Assembly: GCF_000949475.1 (NCBI RefSeq)
Contig: NZ_JRHC01000001.1
Coordinates: 1,240,001-1,304,000, forward strand
Reading direction: 5' to 3'
DNA length: 64,000 nt
DNA from: Draconibacterium sediminis
GTDB taxonomy: Bacteria; Bacteroidota; Bacteroidia; Bacteroidales; Prolixibacteraceae
Every line of letters starts with the position of its first letter. The stretch's first letter is position 1. The notes under the pieces were generated by a model. That model did no database searches and was not told the origin of the DNA. It saw only the letters and a program-made list of their open reading frames with translations. Positions 41,689-50,496 of this stretch are shown here, piece by piece. A program made the position numbers and the translations under genes.

Positions 41689-44118
41689 CTATTTTTTAGC
41701 TGCTTTTGCCTGTTTTACTATCTCTTCTATTTGGGCGGAAACCTTCAGCACCGTATCGGGCAGCGCATCAAACTGCCGGTCTTTTAACGCCAGATCCTCG
41801 ATTTTTGACAGTACGTTTGCTGTGCCGTTTAGTTTAAAAAATTTAAACGATGGAATGGCTTTATGTGCTCTTTCTCCAATAGTTTTCCAATCCTCGTTTT
41901 TCAACCCAACTTCAAATTCTGCCAGCAATGTTGCTGCATTATCGGTAAAATTGTCAATCATCGAATTAAAAAACTGCTTGTCGCCGGCAGCTGTTTTTTC
42001 CAGGTCGTGTACATTAAATGTATCGCCAGTTTCCGGTTCTTCAAAAATGGTTTCGCTGATTACCGCACTCGGTTTCTCGTTATGCTCAATCTGCAAAATG
42101 TTACAAACTTTATTGTATAAATCAAGCTCGTAGAAAGGTTTAATAACATAATCGTTAAAACCCACTTTCAGATAGGTATTAATATCGGTTTTTAACGCAT
42201 TTGCCGTTAATGCAACAAATGGTGTATCGGCATTCAATCCTTTATTAGCACGTACTTTTTTTACCACATCAACGCCATTTTTTCGTGGCATGTGAATATC
42301 CAGCAATACCAGATCGAACTGTTTATCTTTTAGTTCTTCCAAAGCTTCTGCTCCGTCTTTTACCAGTGTGAAATCAGTTTGCCAGCCTTTTAAAATCAAT
42401 TCTGATAACATGCGGTTATGCTTGTCGTCGTCGGCCAAAAGAATTCTTTTTCCACGCAGAAGACTTTCGTCAAGATCGTACGATTTTACTTTTTCTTTCC
42501 GCGGTTTAGCCTTTGATAATTCCAAAGGGATGTTTACCCTGAATGTGCTGCCCTCGTTCTTTTTGCTACTCACGGTAATGTCGCCTTTAAAAAGAGTAAC
42601 AAGCTTTTTGCATATTCCCAAACCCAGCCCGGCACCGCCGCGAATTTTTTCCGTTCGTTTGTTTCCCTGCTCAAAAACATCGAATATATAAGGCAGGTCT
42701 TTTTCATCAATTCCAATTCCCGTATCGCTTACCTCAAAAATCAGTTCAACCATTTTTTTTGTTTTTCGGGTAACCGTTGTACTGAAGGTAATTTCACCTT
42801 TTTCCGTGTATTTTAAGGCGTTAACCAGCAAATTCATTAGTATTTGGCGTAAGCGGAAAGGATCTCCCTGCACAAATTCGGGGATTGCATTGTCGGTTGC
42901 CATCTTAAATTTCAGGTTTTTCGCGGCAGCTTGTTTGGTATAATCATCAGCCAGCTCGTTGAGTAATTCTTTAATCGAAAAGCTGGTTTTTTCAATGTAA
43001 ACCTTGTCCATTCCCAGTTTAAAAAGGAATACAATTTCGTTTACCAAATAAAGGAGGTGCTCGGATGAGTTATTGATTAGCGAAATAAATTTCTGCTGCT
43101 GTGCATCCAGTTTTGTTTTCTTTAGCTGATCGGTGAATCCGATAATTGAATTAAGTGGAGTGCGGATTTCGTGGCTCATATTGGCCAGAAATATCGATTT
43201 TGCCTTGTTGGCACGCTGTGCTTCCTCTTTACTTTTAATCAGCTTTTCTTCCAGTATTTTGTCTTTTGTAGCATTCTGCGATATAAGAATTCCGGCTACT
43301 GTATTTCCTTCAATGTCTTTTACCGGAGCTGCAGCAATGTAATACACGTCTTTTTTATACCGAACTTCTCCTTCGGTAAATTCGCCGTTTATTGCTTTGT
43401 TGTAAAACGGAAAATACCGGCGTTGATCTTGTTTGGTATACACATCAAAAAGTGTTTTCCCGATAAAGCTTGAGTTGGTTAAATTGTACTTCTCTTTTTC
43501 TTTTCCACCCGCCAGAATATAACGGTATTCCGGGTCGAACAGAAATACATCCATTCCAGGTAGGTTATTTAAAACAATTGATTGGAAATCGGCCAGGTGC
43601 ACATGCTGAAGATCCTTGAACGAATAATAAACAATAACCCGGTTGTTATCGGTATTACTGGCCAACATATCAAATTCAAGAACACATTCGCGCTGCCGGT
43701 TTATACCCGTTTTAAGCAGCACTTCGGCTTTTGTGTTCTTTTTTTCGCTCAAAGCTTCAAGAAATGCTGAATTAAATTCGTTTAGCGAACTTTCTTCAAC
43801 CAAATCGGCAAGATTCAGTTTCTCCGGACGCTCGGTATAGTCGTTATGATAATTCTGAAATCCGGGGTCGAGAAGTATATCTCCGGCAGTATTTAAAATA
43901 AAAACGCCATCTTTCTTTGTGCGTTCTTCGGTTTCCTTTTCCCCAACGATGGAAACATCTTCGAGTTTTCTTATGCGTATTTTATTGAGATGAAATGACA
44001 ACCACTGTTCTATCTGAATCAGGTTTTCTTCGTTCAGTTCCTTTTTATTCAGTAAGCTGTTAATCGTTTTTGAAAGTGAACTAAGGGAAAGTTTAAAATT
44101 ATTTGAGTTGTCGGGCAT
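41689..44118 (-). CDS. Cytoplasmic hybrid histidine kinase with PAS, receiver and Hpt domains
   Basis: 809 residues, no clear membrane helix. One N-terminal PAS-like part (70-175) and a second PAS (185-285, VFLFDPEYRYILAGG) precede HisKA with the H-box FLANMSHEIRTPLNS (His316). The HATPase has N, G1 and G2 boxes (LMNLLVNALKYT, FEVSDTGIGI, GGAGLGLGICKKL). A receiver follows (RILLADDDKHNR, DLVLLDIHMPRKNG, VIKPF), then a C-terminal Hpt helix (ERAHKAIPSFKFF). All phosphorelay parts are thus in one chain. Downstream are the sigma-54 regulator and the lone receiver. The signal is probably intracellular; a ligand is unknown. Confidence 0.94.
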   Translation of the reverse strand: MPDNSNNFKLSLSSLSKTINSLLNKKELNEENLIQIEQWLSFHLNKIRIRKLEDVSIVGEKETEERTKKDGVFILNTAGDILLDPGFQNYHNDYTERPEKLNLADLVEESSLNEFNSAFLEALSEKKNTKAEVLLKTGINRQRECVLEFDMLASNTDNNRVIVYYSFKDLQHVHLADFQSIVLNNLPGMDVFLFDPEYRYILAGGKEKEKYNLTNSSFIGKTLFDVYTKQDQRRYFPFYNKAINGEFTEGEVRYKKDVYYIAAAPVKDIEGNTVAGILISQNATKDKILEEKLIKSKEEAQRANKAKSIFLANMSHEIRTPLNSIIGFTDQLKKTKLDAQQQKFISLINNSSEHLLYLVNEIVFLFKLGMDKVYIEKTSFSIKELLNELADDYTKQAAAKNLKFKMATDNAIPEFVQGDPFRLRQILMNLLVNALKYTEKGEITFSTTVTRKTKKMVELIFEVSDTGIGIDEKDLPYIFDVFEQGNKRTEKIRGGAGLGLGICKKLVTLFKGDITVSSKKNEGSTFRVNIPLELSKAKPRKEKVKSYDLDESLLRGKRILLADDDKHNRMLSELILKGWQTDFTLVKDGAEALEELKDKQFDLVLLDIHMPRKNGVDVVKKVRANKGLNADTPFVALTANALKTDINTYLKVGFNDYVIKPFYELDLYNKVCNILQIEHNEKPSAVISETIFEEPETGDTFNVHDLEKTAAGDKQFFNSMIDNFTDNAATLLAEFEVGLKNEDWKTIGERAHKAIPSFKFFKLNGTANVLSKIEDLALKDRQFDALPDTVLKVSAQIEEIVKQAKAAKK

Positions 44119-44297
44119 TGATTATAATTGAAATACACTGTTATTAAAAGCATAAGATAAAGATACTTTTGCGGATTAAGGAATAAAGTGTCTATTATTT
44201 ATACGATTTTAACGAATTGCCCAATTTTAGAAAAGTGATGCGTCTGGCAAATATAGTTTATGGCTTATAGGTTGATGAAGTGCTGCGATGGACGTTT

Positions 44298-44522
44298 TTA
44301 TTCTTCTTCTTCTTCTTCTTCGCGAGTTCTATTTTTGCTACCGCGAATTAAATCAAGGAACAAATGGGTGCCAAATTCAAACGCCCAGTCTTTTAGCCCA
44401 TCGGTAAAGTTATTAATTATCCCCACCGACGAACCCAACAGCTGCTTTTCGTTTAATTTCTGGCGGTACTCCAGGTTTTCCTTCATCAGCTCCAGTTCCC
44501 GCATATTTTTTACTCGCTTCAT
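44298..44522 (-). CDS. Small charged protein of the YtxH/holin stress set
   Basis: 74 residues starting MKRVKNMRELELMKENLEYRQKLNEKQLLGSSVG and ending with seven Glu encoded by a TTC/TTC-like run. The middle (GIINNFTDGLKDWAFEFGTHLFLDLIRG) is moderately hydrophobic. No family name is certain. It follows the holin-like gene by 39 bases in the same direction and similar trios (YtxH, holin-like, small protein) occur together in Bacteroidota. Real but unknown function. Confidence 0.65.
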   Translation of the reverse strand: MKRVKNMRELELMKENLEYRQKLNEKQLLGSSVGIINNFTDGLKDWAFEFGTHLFLDLIRGSKNRTREEEEEEE

Positions 44523-44561
44523 ATTTGTAATGGTTTATGCTAATTTTTCTTCCCGGTTAGT

Positions 44562-44927
44562 TTATTTATGGTCTACTTCATCATCCTCGAACAATATTTC
44601 CGAGAAATTTGAAAGGAAGAACGAGGTCAATAGTTTGTTTCGGAATAAAAGAAAAACGATAAGAAGTACAACTAAACTGCCGAGCACAATAAATGCACCA
44701 TCAAGGTAACTGCCGTAGGTTTCGCCATACCAAAAGGTGAACACAACCCCGGCGGAAGCCAGTATTAGCGTACACAATAAAATTATAATGAGCATCCCGA
44801 ACAGAATGCTCATGTATTTCGATGTTTTCTTTAAAAACAGGAGCTTAACCAAGTCGATTCTTGTTTGCACATATTGTTTAACGGCTTCGTTAAGCCCTGC
44901 TATACTTTCTGTTAAATGATCACTCAT
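44562..44927 (-). CDS. Phage holin-like / DUF1469-type two-helix membrane protein
   Basis: 121 residues. An N-terminal amphipathic helix (LTESIAGLNEAVKQYVQTRIDLVKLLFLKK) is followed by two long membrane helices, MSILFGMLIIILLCTLILASAGVVFTFWYG and GAFIVLGSLVVLLIVFLLFRNKL. This is the phage holin superfamily 6 / DUF1469 pattern, found in non-phage membrane proteins. It is 33 bases after the YtxH gene and before a 74-aa gene, probably one operon. It is not evidence for a prophage. Confidence 0.8.
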   Translation of the reverse strand: MSDHLTESIAGLNEAVKQYVQTRIDLVKLLFLKKTSKYMSILFGMLIIILLCTLILASAGVVFTFWYGETYGSYLDGAFIVLGSLVVLLIVFLLFRNKLLTSFFLSNFSEILFEDDEVDHK

Positions 44928-44960
44928 TTTTTTACTTCTAATTGTTATTAATTACAATTA

Positions 44961-45257
44961 TTAGTTCGCGGCTGCATCTTTGGCTGTTTTAGCCTTCGAA
45001 TTCACTTTTTCTTTAATTTTTTCTTCCGTTTCTTCGGCTTTCGAGCGCATTTCAGAAACAACATCGTTCAGTTTTTCTTTAATATCATCCACTTTTTCAC
45101 TAATGGTGTCCGATACATCTTGTGATGTTCTTCTAATCTGTTTGTTTAGTTTCTTACGTGTTTTCACGCCTTTGTCCGGAGCTACTAAAATTCCGGTTAA
45201 AGTTCCTGCTGCTGCTCCGGCAATAAATCCCATCAATACATTTGTTGCTTTACTCAT
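44961..45257 (-). CDS. YtxH-domain protein
   Basis: From ATG 45257 (MSKATNVLMGFIAGAAAGTLTGILVAPDKG), 98 residues; the frame is open 72 bases upstream. One glycine/alanine-rich N-terminal membrane helix is followed by the typical YtxH segment LVAPDKGVKTRKKL and a long charged, coiled-coil-like tail (DTISEKVDDIKEKLNDVVSEMRSKAEETEEKIKE). YtxH proteins are general-stress proteins in other bacteria. First gene of the small-protein set. Confidence 0.85.
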   Translation of the reverse strand: MSKATNVLMGFIAGAAAGTLTGILVAPDKGVKTRKKLNKQIRRTSQDVSDTISEKVDDIKEKLNDVVSEMRSKAEETEEKIKEKVNSKAKTAKDAAAN

Positions 45258-45547
45258 GATAAAAGTTTTTAAGGTTATTATTAAATTGTTTCTAATCTCT
45301 GTACTCCCTGATAGAAAATTCCATTCCACTGTGCCAGTCTAATGTTTTGAATTGATATAAGGGCCAGATTTAAAGAGGTGTACGAGGTTTCGTGTAGTTT
45401 GGTTGCATACCGCCATTGTTGAGAATATTCTACAGTTTTTGTGTATTGTGTAGAATTGTTTCAGTTACGAGAGTGTTGAACCATTGTGTTTTAAAAGCTT
45501 TTTTGTGCATGGCACAATTTTCCCTTTTGTTAAGCGAAACATTAAAT

Positions 45548-45766
45548 ATGAAAATTATGAAAGCAATAGGAACTATTTTACTTCTAATTGGATTAGCAGG
45601 AACAGTATTTTTTGGAATAGAGGCCATAAATAACTCAGAAATATTTAGCTTTTTAGGCGTTGATGTTGCCTTAAGCAGTGCCAACTGGACACCTGTAATT
45701 ATAAGTGGCGCCGTAGCGGTGTTGGGGATTGTTTTACTATCGGTGAAAAAGAAAAAACTGGCGTAA
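45548..45766 (+). CDS. Small two-helix membrane protein
   Basis: From ATG 45548 (MKIMKAIGTILLLIGLAGTVFFGIEAINN), 72 residues; the frame is open to an ATG at 45416, but those residues look non-coding. Two membrane helices (AIGTILLLIGLAGTVFFGI and WTPVIISGAVAVLGIVLLSV) flank a short loop, with a basic C-terminus KKKKLA. Similar small proteins occur in many Bacteroidota. Function unknown. Followed by an unusually long perfect hairpin. Confidence 0.75.
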   Translation: MKIMKAIGTILLLIGLAGTVFFGIEAINNSEIFSFLGVDVALSSANWTPVIISGAVAVLGIVLLSVKKKKLA

Positions 45767-45790
45767 ATTTTCAATATATAAACTTACTCA

Positions 45791-45846
45791 TTTAAACATA
45801 AAAACGCAGTTGCAATGCTTGTTGCAACTGCGTTTTTATGTTTAAA
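45791..45846. terminator. Long bidirectional terminator, 25-bp perfect inverted repeat
   Basis: Arms 45791-45815 and 45822-45846 are perfectly complementary, loop TGCTTG. A/T-rich outer ends give T runs in both directions, and it lies between the convergent small membrane protein and BrkB-like genes. Confidence 0.85.
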
Positions 45847-45908
45847 GTTGCTGGTGTTTGATGAAGCAGAATATGTAAAAAGCACTTCCTGTTTTAATAC
45901 CTGTAAAG

Positions 45909-46817
45909 CTAGTCGTTTGCCGCGCTTATTTTAAAGGGCTCGGCAAATTTTAATGGTTTATTGTCATGCTTATAATATACCGAATACTGATGGCTAAGTT
46001 GTACCCCAAAATAAAAAATTAACGAAACATAATAGATCCAGAGCAGAGTAACTACAAACGAACTGGCTGCCCCGTAAATTACGCCAAGTTGACTTTTTCC
46101 AATAAAAATACTAATGAGGTATTTACCAATAAAAAACAGCACCGAAGCACAAACGGCAGCAAATAAACTTGCTTTCCATTTTACCTCAATATCCGGAAGA
46201 TAACGAAAGATTAGCGTAAATACGACCACCGTAATTAATAAAGCGGCACTCATTTCCAGTAGGTTAAAGAGGGTAATAAACTCCGGATCGAAGGTGCTGG
46301 ATAACCAGTCCTGGAAAATGCTCATGGATGCGTCGATAACCAAGGAAATAAGCAATACCAGCCCAAGGCTTAAAATCAGTCCGAACGAGAACAGGCGGTC
46401 TCTTAAAAATTTCAGCACATTTAATTTCAGTTTCGATTTTACCCGAATTCGCCAGATATAGTTAATCGAGTTTTGCATAATGCTAAAAAGTGTTGTTGCC
46501 GAAATCAGAAAAAGGCCGCCTCCGATAAGTGCTCCCAAACCGCTTTTTTCGCTGATGTTGTAATTGTCGATGGCGGTTTGTAAAAGCCGGCTGCTGTCGT
46601 TACCAATCAGCCCCGATACTTCGTTAAAAAGTTTTGCCCTGATAATGGCATCGTTGGTAAACATACCAAACACCGAAATGATGATAATAAGCATGGGAGC
46701 AATGGAAAAAATAGCAAAAAACGATGTTGTCGCGGCCATTCCAACCGGATTATTCGCCGCGAATCTTTTTATTGCTTTCAAAACTATTTTTAGGTGATCT
46801 CTGAGTATTCGCATCAT
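45909..46817 (-). CDS. YihY/BrkB-family inner membrane protein
   Basis: 302 residues with about six membrane helices. Family features: AANNPVGMAATTSFFAIFSIAPMLIIIISV near the N-terminus, GGGLFLISATTLFSIMQNSINYIWRI, and YGAASSFVVTLLWIYYVSLIFYFGVQLSHQY near the C-terminus. The family was once misannotated as ribonuclease BN; its transport role is unclear. The start overlaps the stop of the AI-2E transporter gene by four bases (ATGA), so they are translationally coupled. Confidence 0.92.
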   Translation of the reverse strand: MMRILRDHLKIVLKAIKRFAANNPVGMAATTSFFAIFSIAPMLIIIISVFGMFTNDAIIRAKLFNEVSGLIGNDSSRLLQTAIDNYNISEKSGLGALIGGGLFLISATTLFSIMQNSINYIWRIRVKSKLKLNVLKFLRDRLFSFGLILSLGLVLLISLVIDASMSIFQDWLSSTFDPEFITLFNLLEMSAALLITVVVFTLIFRYLPDIEVKWKASLFAAVCASVLFFIGKYLISIFIGKSQLGVIYGAASSFVVTLLWIYYVSLIFYFGVQLSHQYSVYYKHDNKPLKFAEPFKISAAND

Positions 46818-47908
46818 TTTTTATTCTTATTTTTTCGTTTGAAAATTTTGAGCCGATATTGCTCGGTTCCTCTATCGCTTATCAGGTATGCATAAGGTTT
46901 TAAGCTATCGATTTGACGCATAATAATTTTTAGTGTTGCCAATACCGGAATTACCACCAACATACCTGCTATACCCCAGATTATATTGGCAAACAGTAAA
47001 CTGACTATAATCGCCAATGGATTTATTTTAATACTGTTTCCTACGATGTTTGGTGTTAGTAAGTTATTCTCAATAAATTGTATAATAATAAACAATACCA
47101 CAACTTTTAGCATTGTTGGCAACGGATGCGGATAAGTAAAAAAGACATACATGAACGGTATAAAACCACCCAGAAACGTTCCAATGTAAGGTATAAGGTT
47201 GAGAAGCGCCGCCAGTACTCCAAGTACCAGGGCATGTTTAATTCCGATTATTAACAGCCCTGCCGAATTGAGAACGGCCAGTATCGCAACAACCAAAAAA
47301 AGTCCGCCAAGATATTTGGTTATAACTTTCGATATTTCGCGTAAAATCGTTAGCGTAACAAACTTTTTGTCTTTTGGAGTAATGCGTAAAATGAAGTGTG
47401 CTGTTTTTGTTCGGTAAAACAAAAGAAAGAAGGTGAACACCGGTAAAATACCAATCTGAAAAATTGTTGTTGTTGTAGTCGTAAAAACATTTCCTATTCC
47501 GGCTTGCCAGGTGTCAATAAAATTTTCTACAGCCCGGTCGAAATATTGCTCCACTGTTGACACATCAATTTCCAGTTTATCGGTTAGTACATTTTGTACA
47601 TTAAGGCTTTTTTTGTCAAACTGCTCTTTTACATCATTAAAATCAATTTCAATATTTGAGGCTTTTAACGAGAATAAAAGTGCAATACCACCAATAAAAG
47701 TAATTACCACCAGCAACACCATTAAAATGGAAATAGCCCGGTTTACTCCCCATCGTTCAATTTTCCATACCACCGGGTAAAGCAAATAGGCGAAATACAT
47801 CGCTATTACAATTGGGATAAGAATATTTTTGGTCAGGATTATAAAAGTCACAAATAGTGAGATTATAACCATAAAAAGTGCTGTTCTTGTTAATCCTGTG
47901 CTATTCAT
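46814..47908 (-). CDS. AI-2E-family transporter
   Basis: From ATG 47908 (MNSTGLTRTALFMVIISLFVTFIIL), 364 residues; the frame is open to an ATG at 47986. The eight-helix pattern of the family is visible, including VVTFIGGIALLFSLKA, TTTIFQIGILPVFTFFLLF, the conserved AALLNLIPYIGTFLGGFIP and NNLLTPNIVGNSIKINPLAIIVSLLFANIIWGIAGMLVVIPVLATLKI. Members export autoinducer-2 or act as Na+/H+ antiporters. It overlaps the BrkB-like gene by four bases. Confidence 0.93.
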   Translation of the reverse strand: MNSTGLTRTALFMVIISLFVTFIILTKNILIPIVIAMYFAYLLYPVVWKIERWGVNRAISILMVLLVVITFIGGIALLFSLKASNIEIDFNDVKEQFDKKSLNVQNVLTDKLEIDVSTVEQYFDRAVENFIDTWQAGIGNVFTTTTTTIFQIGILPVFTFFLLFYRTKTAHFILRITPKDKKFVTLTILREISKVITKYLGGLFLVVAILAVLNSAGLLIIGIKHALVLGVLAALLNLIPYIGTFLGGFIPFMYVFFTYPHPLPTMLKVVVLFIIIQFIENNLLTPNIVGNSIKINPLAIIVSLLFANIIWGIAGMLVVIPVLATLKIIMRQIDSLKPYAYLISDRGTEQYRLKIFKRKNKNKK

Positions 47909-48092
47909 GCTGTTGGTGTATTTGCAGGATATATTGTAATAATTGTGCCAATTATCGGATTTACTACAAGCTCGCCATACATGCAATTACGTTTGGTGAA
48001 AAACAGGCATATGATTTCAATGCAGTTTTCCGGTTTTTCTTGAATCTGGCAAGGTGTTTTCTGTTTGTTGGTTAAATCAAAACAAATTAGTT

Positions 48093-48344
48093 ATGGCAAA
48101 AAAGAACAATATTCCACAAGTGAAAAACGAAGAACAATACGAAGCCTTACGAGACAAAGGCTACAGCAAACAAAAGTCGGCACGAATAGCCAATACGCCG
48201 GATTCGGGAATAAAAGGCGGAAAAAGCAGTAAATACGAAGAACGCACAAAACAAGAGTTGTACGAAAAAGCCCAACAAGTGGGAATTAAAGGGCGAAGTA
48301 AGATGAATAAAGAAGAGTTAATTGAGGCCTTACGGAATAACTAA
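48093..48344 (+). CDS. Small DUF7218/Rho_N-like protein
   Basis: 83 residues from ATG 48093 (MAKKNNIPQVKNEEQYEALRDKGYSKQKSARIANTP), then a C-terminal SAP-like Rho N-terminal fold (RTKQELYEKAQQVGIKGRSKMNKEELIEALRNN). The two parts are a standard pair in small bacterial proteins that probably bind nucleic acids. Stand-alone gene, divergent from the AI-2E transporter. Function not established. Confidence 0.85.
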   Translation: MAKKNNIPQVKNEEQYEALRDKGYSKQKSARIANTPDSGIKGGKSSKYEERTKQELYEKAQQVGIKGRSKMNKEELIEALRNN

Positions 48345-48399
48345 GAGCTATCGGTTGACTATCAAGGCAGGGCGATGAACTGCCCATGAAAAATTTTGT

Positions 48400-49281
48400 C
48401 TACGGAATAATCATCTCCACACAGCGGGGTAAAATTTCTACATTTACATGTAGTGGCTGACCCATAATTTCCCCATCAATTTGTAAGTTCTGCAGCTCCG
48501 GATTTTTGATTTTTACCTTTTTGCATTTGTAAGTATCAACAAAATCAAGGGTGTGAATCTGGCGGGTGTAGAAAGGTACAAGCATCTCCAGAAATTCGCT
48601 AACATTTTGCGGGCGAAGAATTACCAACTCAAAATAACCGTCATCAGGTTTTCCTTCGGGATTGATAACCGCGCCGGTTCCAAATTTCGAGGCGTTGGCC
48701 AAAACCACCATAAATGCTTTTTTCGATACGGTTGCGTCTTCTAAAGTAATTTCAAAGGCTGCCGGATCTGCATTTCCAAACTCCTCGATAAACGATTTGG
48801 TATATCCCAATAATCCTCTGCTGTCGCTTTTTTCGTAGGTGCTAATCAGTTGCGCGTTAAAGCCTATGTCGCTTAAATGCAGGCAAATGTACTTTTCGTT
48901 TATTTGCAGCACATCAATCTTTTTCGATTTTCCTTTTGTTATCAGTTTCAGGTTTTCTTCAACGCCTGTTGGCAGGTTAAGTTCCGATGCCATTCCGTTT
49001 GCCGAGCCCATGGGGAGTATACCCATTTTTGTGGGTTGGTTTAACACTGTTTGTGCTACCAGGTTGATAGTGCCGTCGCCACCTACGGCCACTACAGTCG
49101 ATGGCTGCAACTTTTCGATTTTAGCACTAATTTTTTGCTTGTCATTTTCTCCGGTGGTATAAAAGAATTCAACAGCCTGGTCGTGTTCTTTCATAAAACG
49201 GCGAATCTCGTCCTGTAAATCGTCCTTTTCAATGTCTCCCGAAATAGGATTTATCACGAATAGTAACTTTTCTTCTGGCAT
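48400..49281 (-). CDS. Diacylglycerol kinase-family lipid kinase
   Basis: 293 residues, typical DgkB/YegS type. ATP-binding motifs: VINPISGD (residues 9-16) and AVGGDGTINLV (about 65-75), with LPMGSANGMA following. The C-terminal half is the beta-sandwich domain ending VNVEILPRC. The family phosphorylates diacylglycerol or related lipids at the membrane. It is divergent from an App1-type phosphatidate phosphatase gene; 53 bases separate the starts. Confidence 0.93.
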   Translation of the reverse strand: MPEEKLLFVINPISGDIEKDDLQDEIRRFMKEHDQAVEFFYTTGENDKQKISAKIEKLQPSTVVAVGGDGTINLVAQTVLNQPTKMGILPMGSANGMASELNLPTGVEENLKLITKGKSKKIDVLQINEKYICLHLSDIGFNAQLISTYEKSDSRGLLGYTKSFIEEFGNADPAAFEITLEDATVSKKAFMVVLANASKFGTGAVINPEGKPDDGYFELVILRPQNVSEFLEMLVPFYTRQIHTLDFVDTYKCKKVKIKNPELQNLQIDGEIMGQPLHVNVEILPRCVEMIIP

Positions 49282-49334
49282 ATCTTATGTATTTGTTTCC
49301 CGTAAATAGTATAAATTCTGTGCCGAAAACAGCT

Positions 49335-50468
49335 ATGACAGACAAAAATGAAATGACCGATTATTTTGAGCGGAAAAACAAAGGTTTCCTGAAAAAGCAA
49401 AAGTTCAGGCTAAAAAATAAACTGGGTTGGCTTGGCGTTCCACAGGTTGTTCCTTATCGTGGATTTGGCTCGTACGCATCGGCCGAAGCCATCATTACCG
49501 GGGCATTGTACGAAGATAAAGGACTGGAAAAACCTGAAGGGAAAAATTCATCGCGCGAAAATATACTGGCCATGTTAAAGCGGTATTCGGGTGATCAGAT
49601 TCCCGGAGCACGAATAAAAATTTATTTAGGAAACGAGCAAAAGCAACGATTAACCGAAGAAAACGGTATTTTTAAAGTAACAATGCCCTTAAATGAAATG
49701 AACGGTGAACGGAAAACTAAATGGATTCCTTACCAGGCCGAGTTGATGGATCAGATAGGGCCTGAAACAAATAATTCCAGGGTACCGGGTGAAATTTTAA
49801 TACCGGGAAAAGATGCTGCATTTGGTGTGATTTCAGATATTGACGATACGATAATGATCAGCCATTCTACACAAACATTGCGAAAGTTGCGGTTAATGCT
49901 TACCCATAATTCGCGAACCCGAAAACCATTTCCGGGGGTAGAAGCTTTTTACCGGGCGCTGCACAAGGGGGCCAGCGGAAACAGCAACAATCCGTTTTTT
50001 TACCTGTCGAGCAGCGAATGGAATTTGTACGACCTTATTGATGATTTTTGTTCGTACAACCAGTTTCCGAAGGGCGTTTATTTGCTTCGCGAAATTAATC
50101 CGGGGCTTTTAAATTTATGGAAACAGGGTGGCGGAAATCATGAGCATAAATTTGATAAAATAATCAGGCTTTTTAAAACCTATCCCCGGCTGTCGTTTGT
50201 GCTGGTGGGCGATAACGGACAGCACGACCCCGATATTTATGCCCGCGTGGCACGTTTATTTCCACAGCGTATTAAGGCCATTTATATTCGAACGGTGCGG
50301 AAAAAGAAAGACCGGCACATGAAAAAACTGATTGCCGAAATGGAAGAATTGAATGTGCAAATGGTTTTTACACCCGATACAATTAATGCAGCTCAGCATG
50401 CGCAAAGTATAAATCTTATTGCCGAATCTGCAGTTAAACCAATTATCGAAAACAGTTTTACCGATTAA
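49335..50468 (+). CDS. App1-type phosphatidate phosphatase (DUF2183)
   Basis: From ATG 49335 (MTDKNEMTDYFERKNKG), 377 residues; an upstream ATG at 49287 would collide with the promoter of the divergent lipid kinase. The catalytic motif is DIDDTI (HAD-like DxDxT), followed by FYRAL, SSSEWNLYDLIDDF, EINPG, HKFDKI and GDNGQHDPDIY, the App1 conserved core. The N-terminal 160 residues carry an uncharacterised beta-rich part. Eukaryotic App1 converts phosphatidate to diacylglycerol; here membrane association is inferred. It precedes tamA by 28 bases, so the three plus-strand genes may share a transcript. Confidence 0.92.
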   Translation: MTDKNEMTDYFERKNKGFLKKQKFRLKNKLGWLGVPQVVPYRGFGSYASAEAIITGALYEDKGLEKPEGKNSSRENILAMLKRYSGDQIPGARIKIYLGNEQKQRLTEENGIFKVTMPLNEMNGERKTKWIPYQAELMDQIGPETNNSRVPGEILIPGKDAAFGVISDIDDTIMISHSTQTLRKLRLMLTHNSRTRKPFPGVEAFYRALHKGASGNSNNPFFYLSSSEWNLYDLIDDFCSYNQFPKGVYLLREINPGLLNLWKQGGGNHEHKFDKIIRLFKTYPRLSFVLVGDNGQHDPDIYARVARLFPQRIKAIYIRTVRKKKDRHMKKLIAEMEELNVQMVFTPDTINAAQHAQSINLIAESAVKPIIENSFTD

Positions 50469-50496
50469 GGTGTTTTATGTTTGCCACGCAATAATT

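Noticed and set aside
44260-44709. Plus-strand frame of 149 codons with Ser-rich sequence
   Set aside because: It lies antisense to the 74-aa and holin-like genes and its composition is that of an opposite-strand shadow.
44562-44927. Holin-like gene as a sign of a prophage
   Set aside because: No phage genes are nearby; holin superfamily 6 / DUF1469 proteins occur in ordinary bacterial stress operons.
45328-45345. TGGCAC on the minus strand upstream of ytxH, as a possible sigma-54 promoter
   Set aside because: The -12 GC element at the required spacing is missing.
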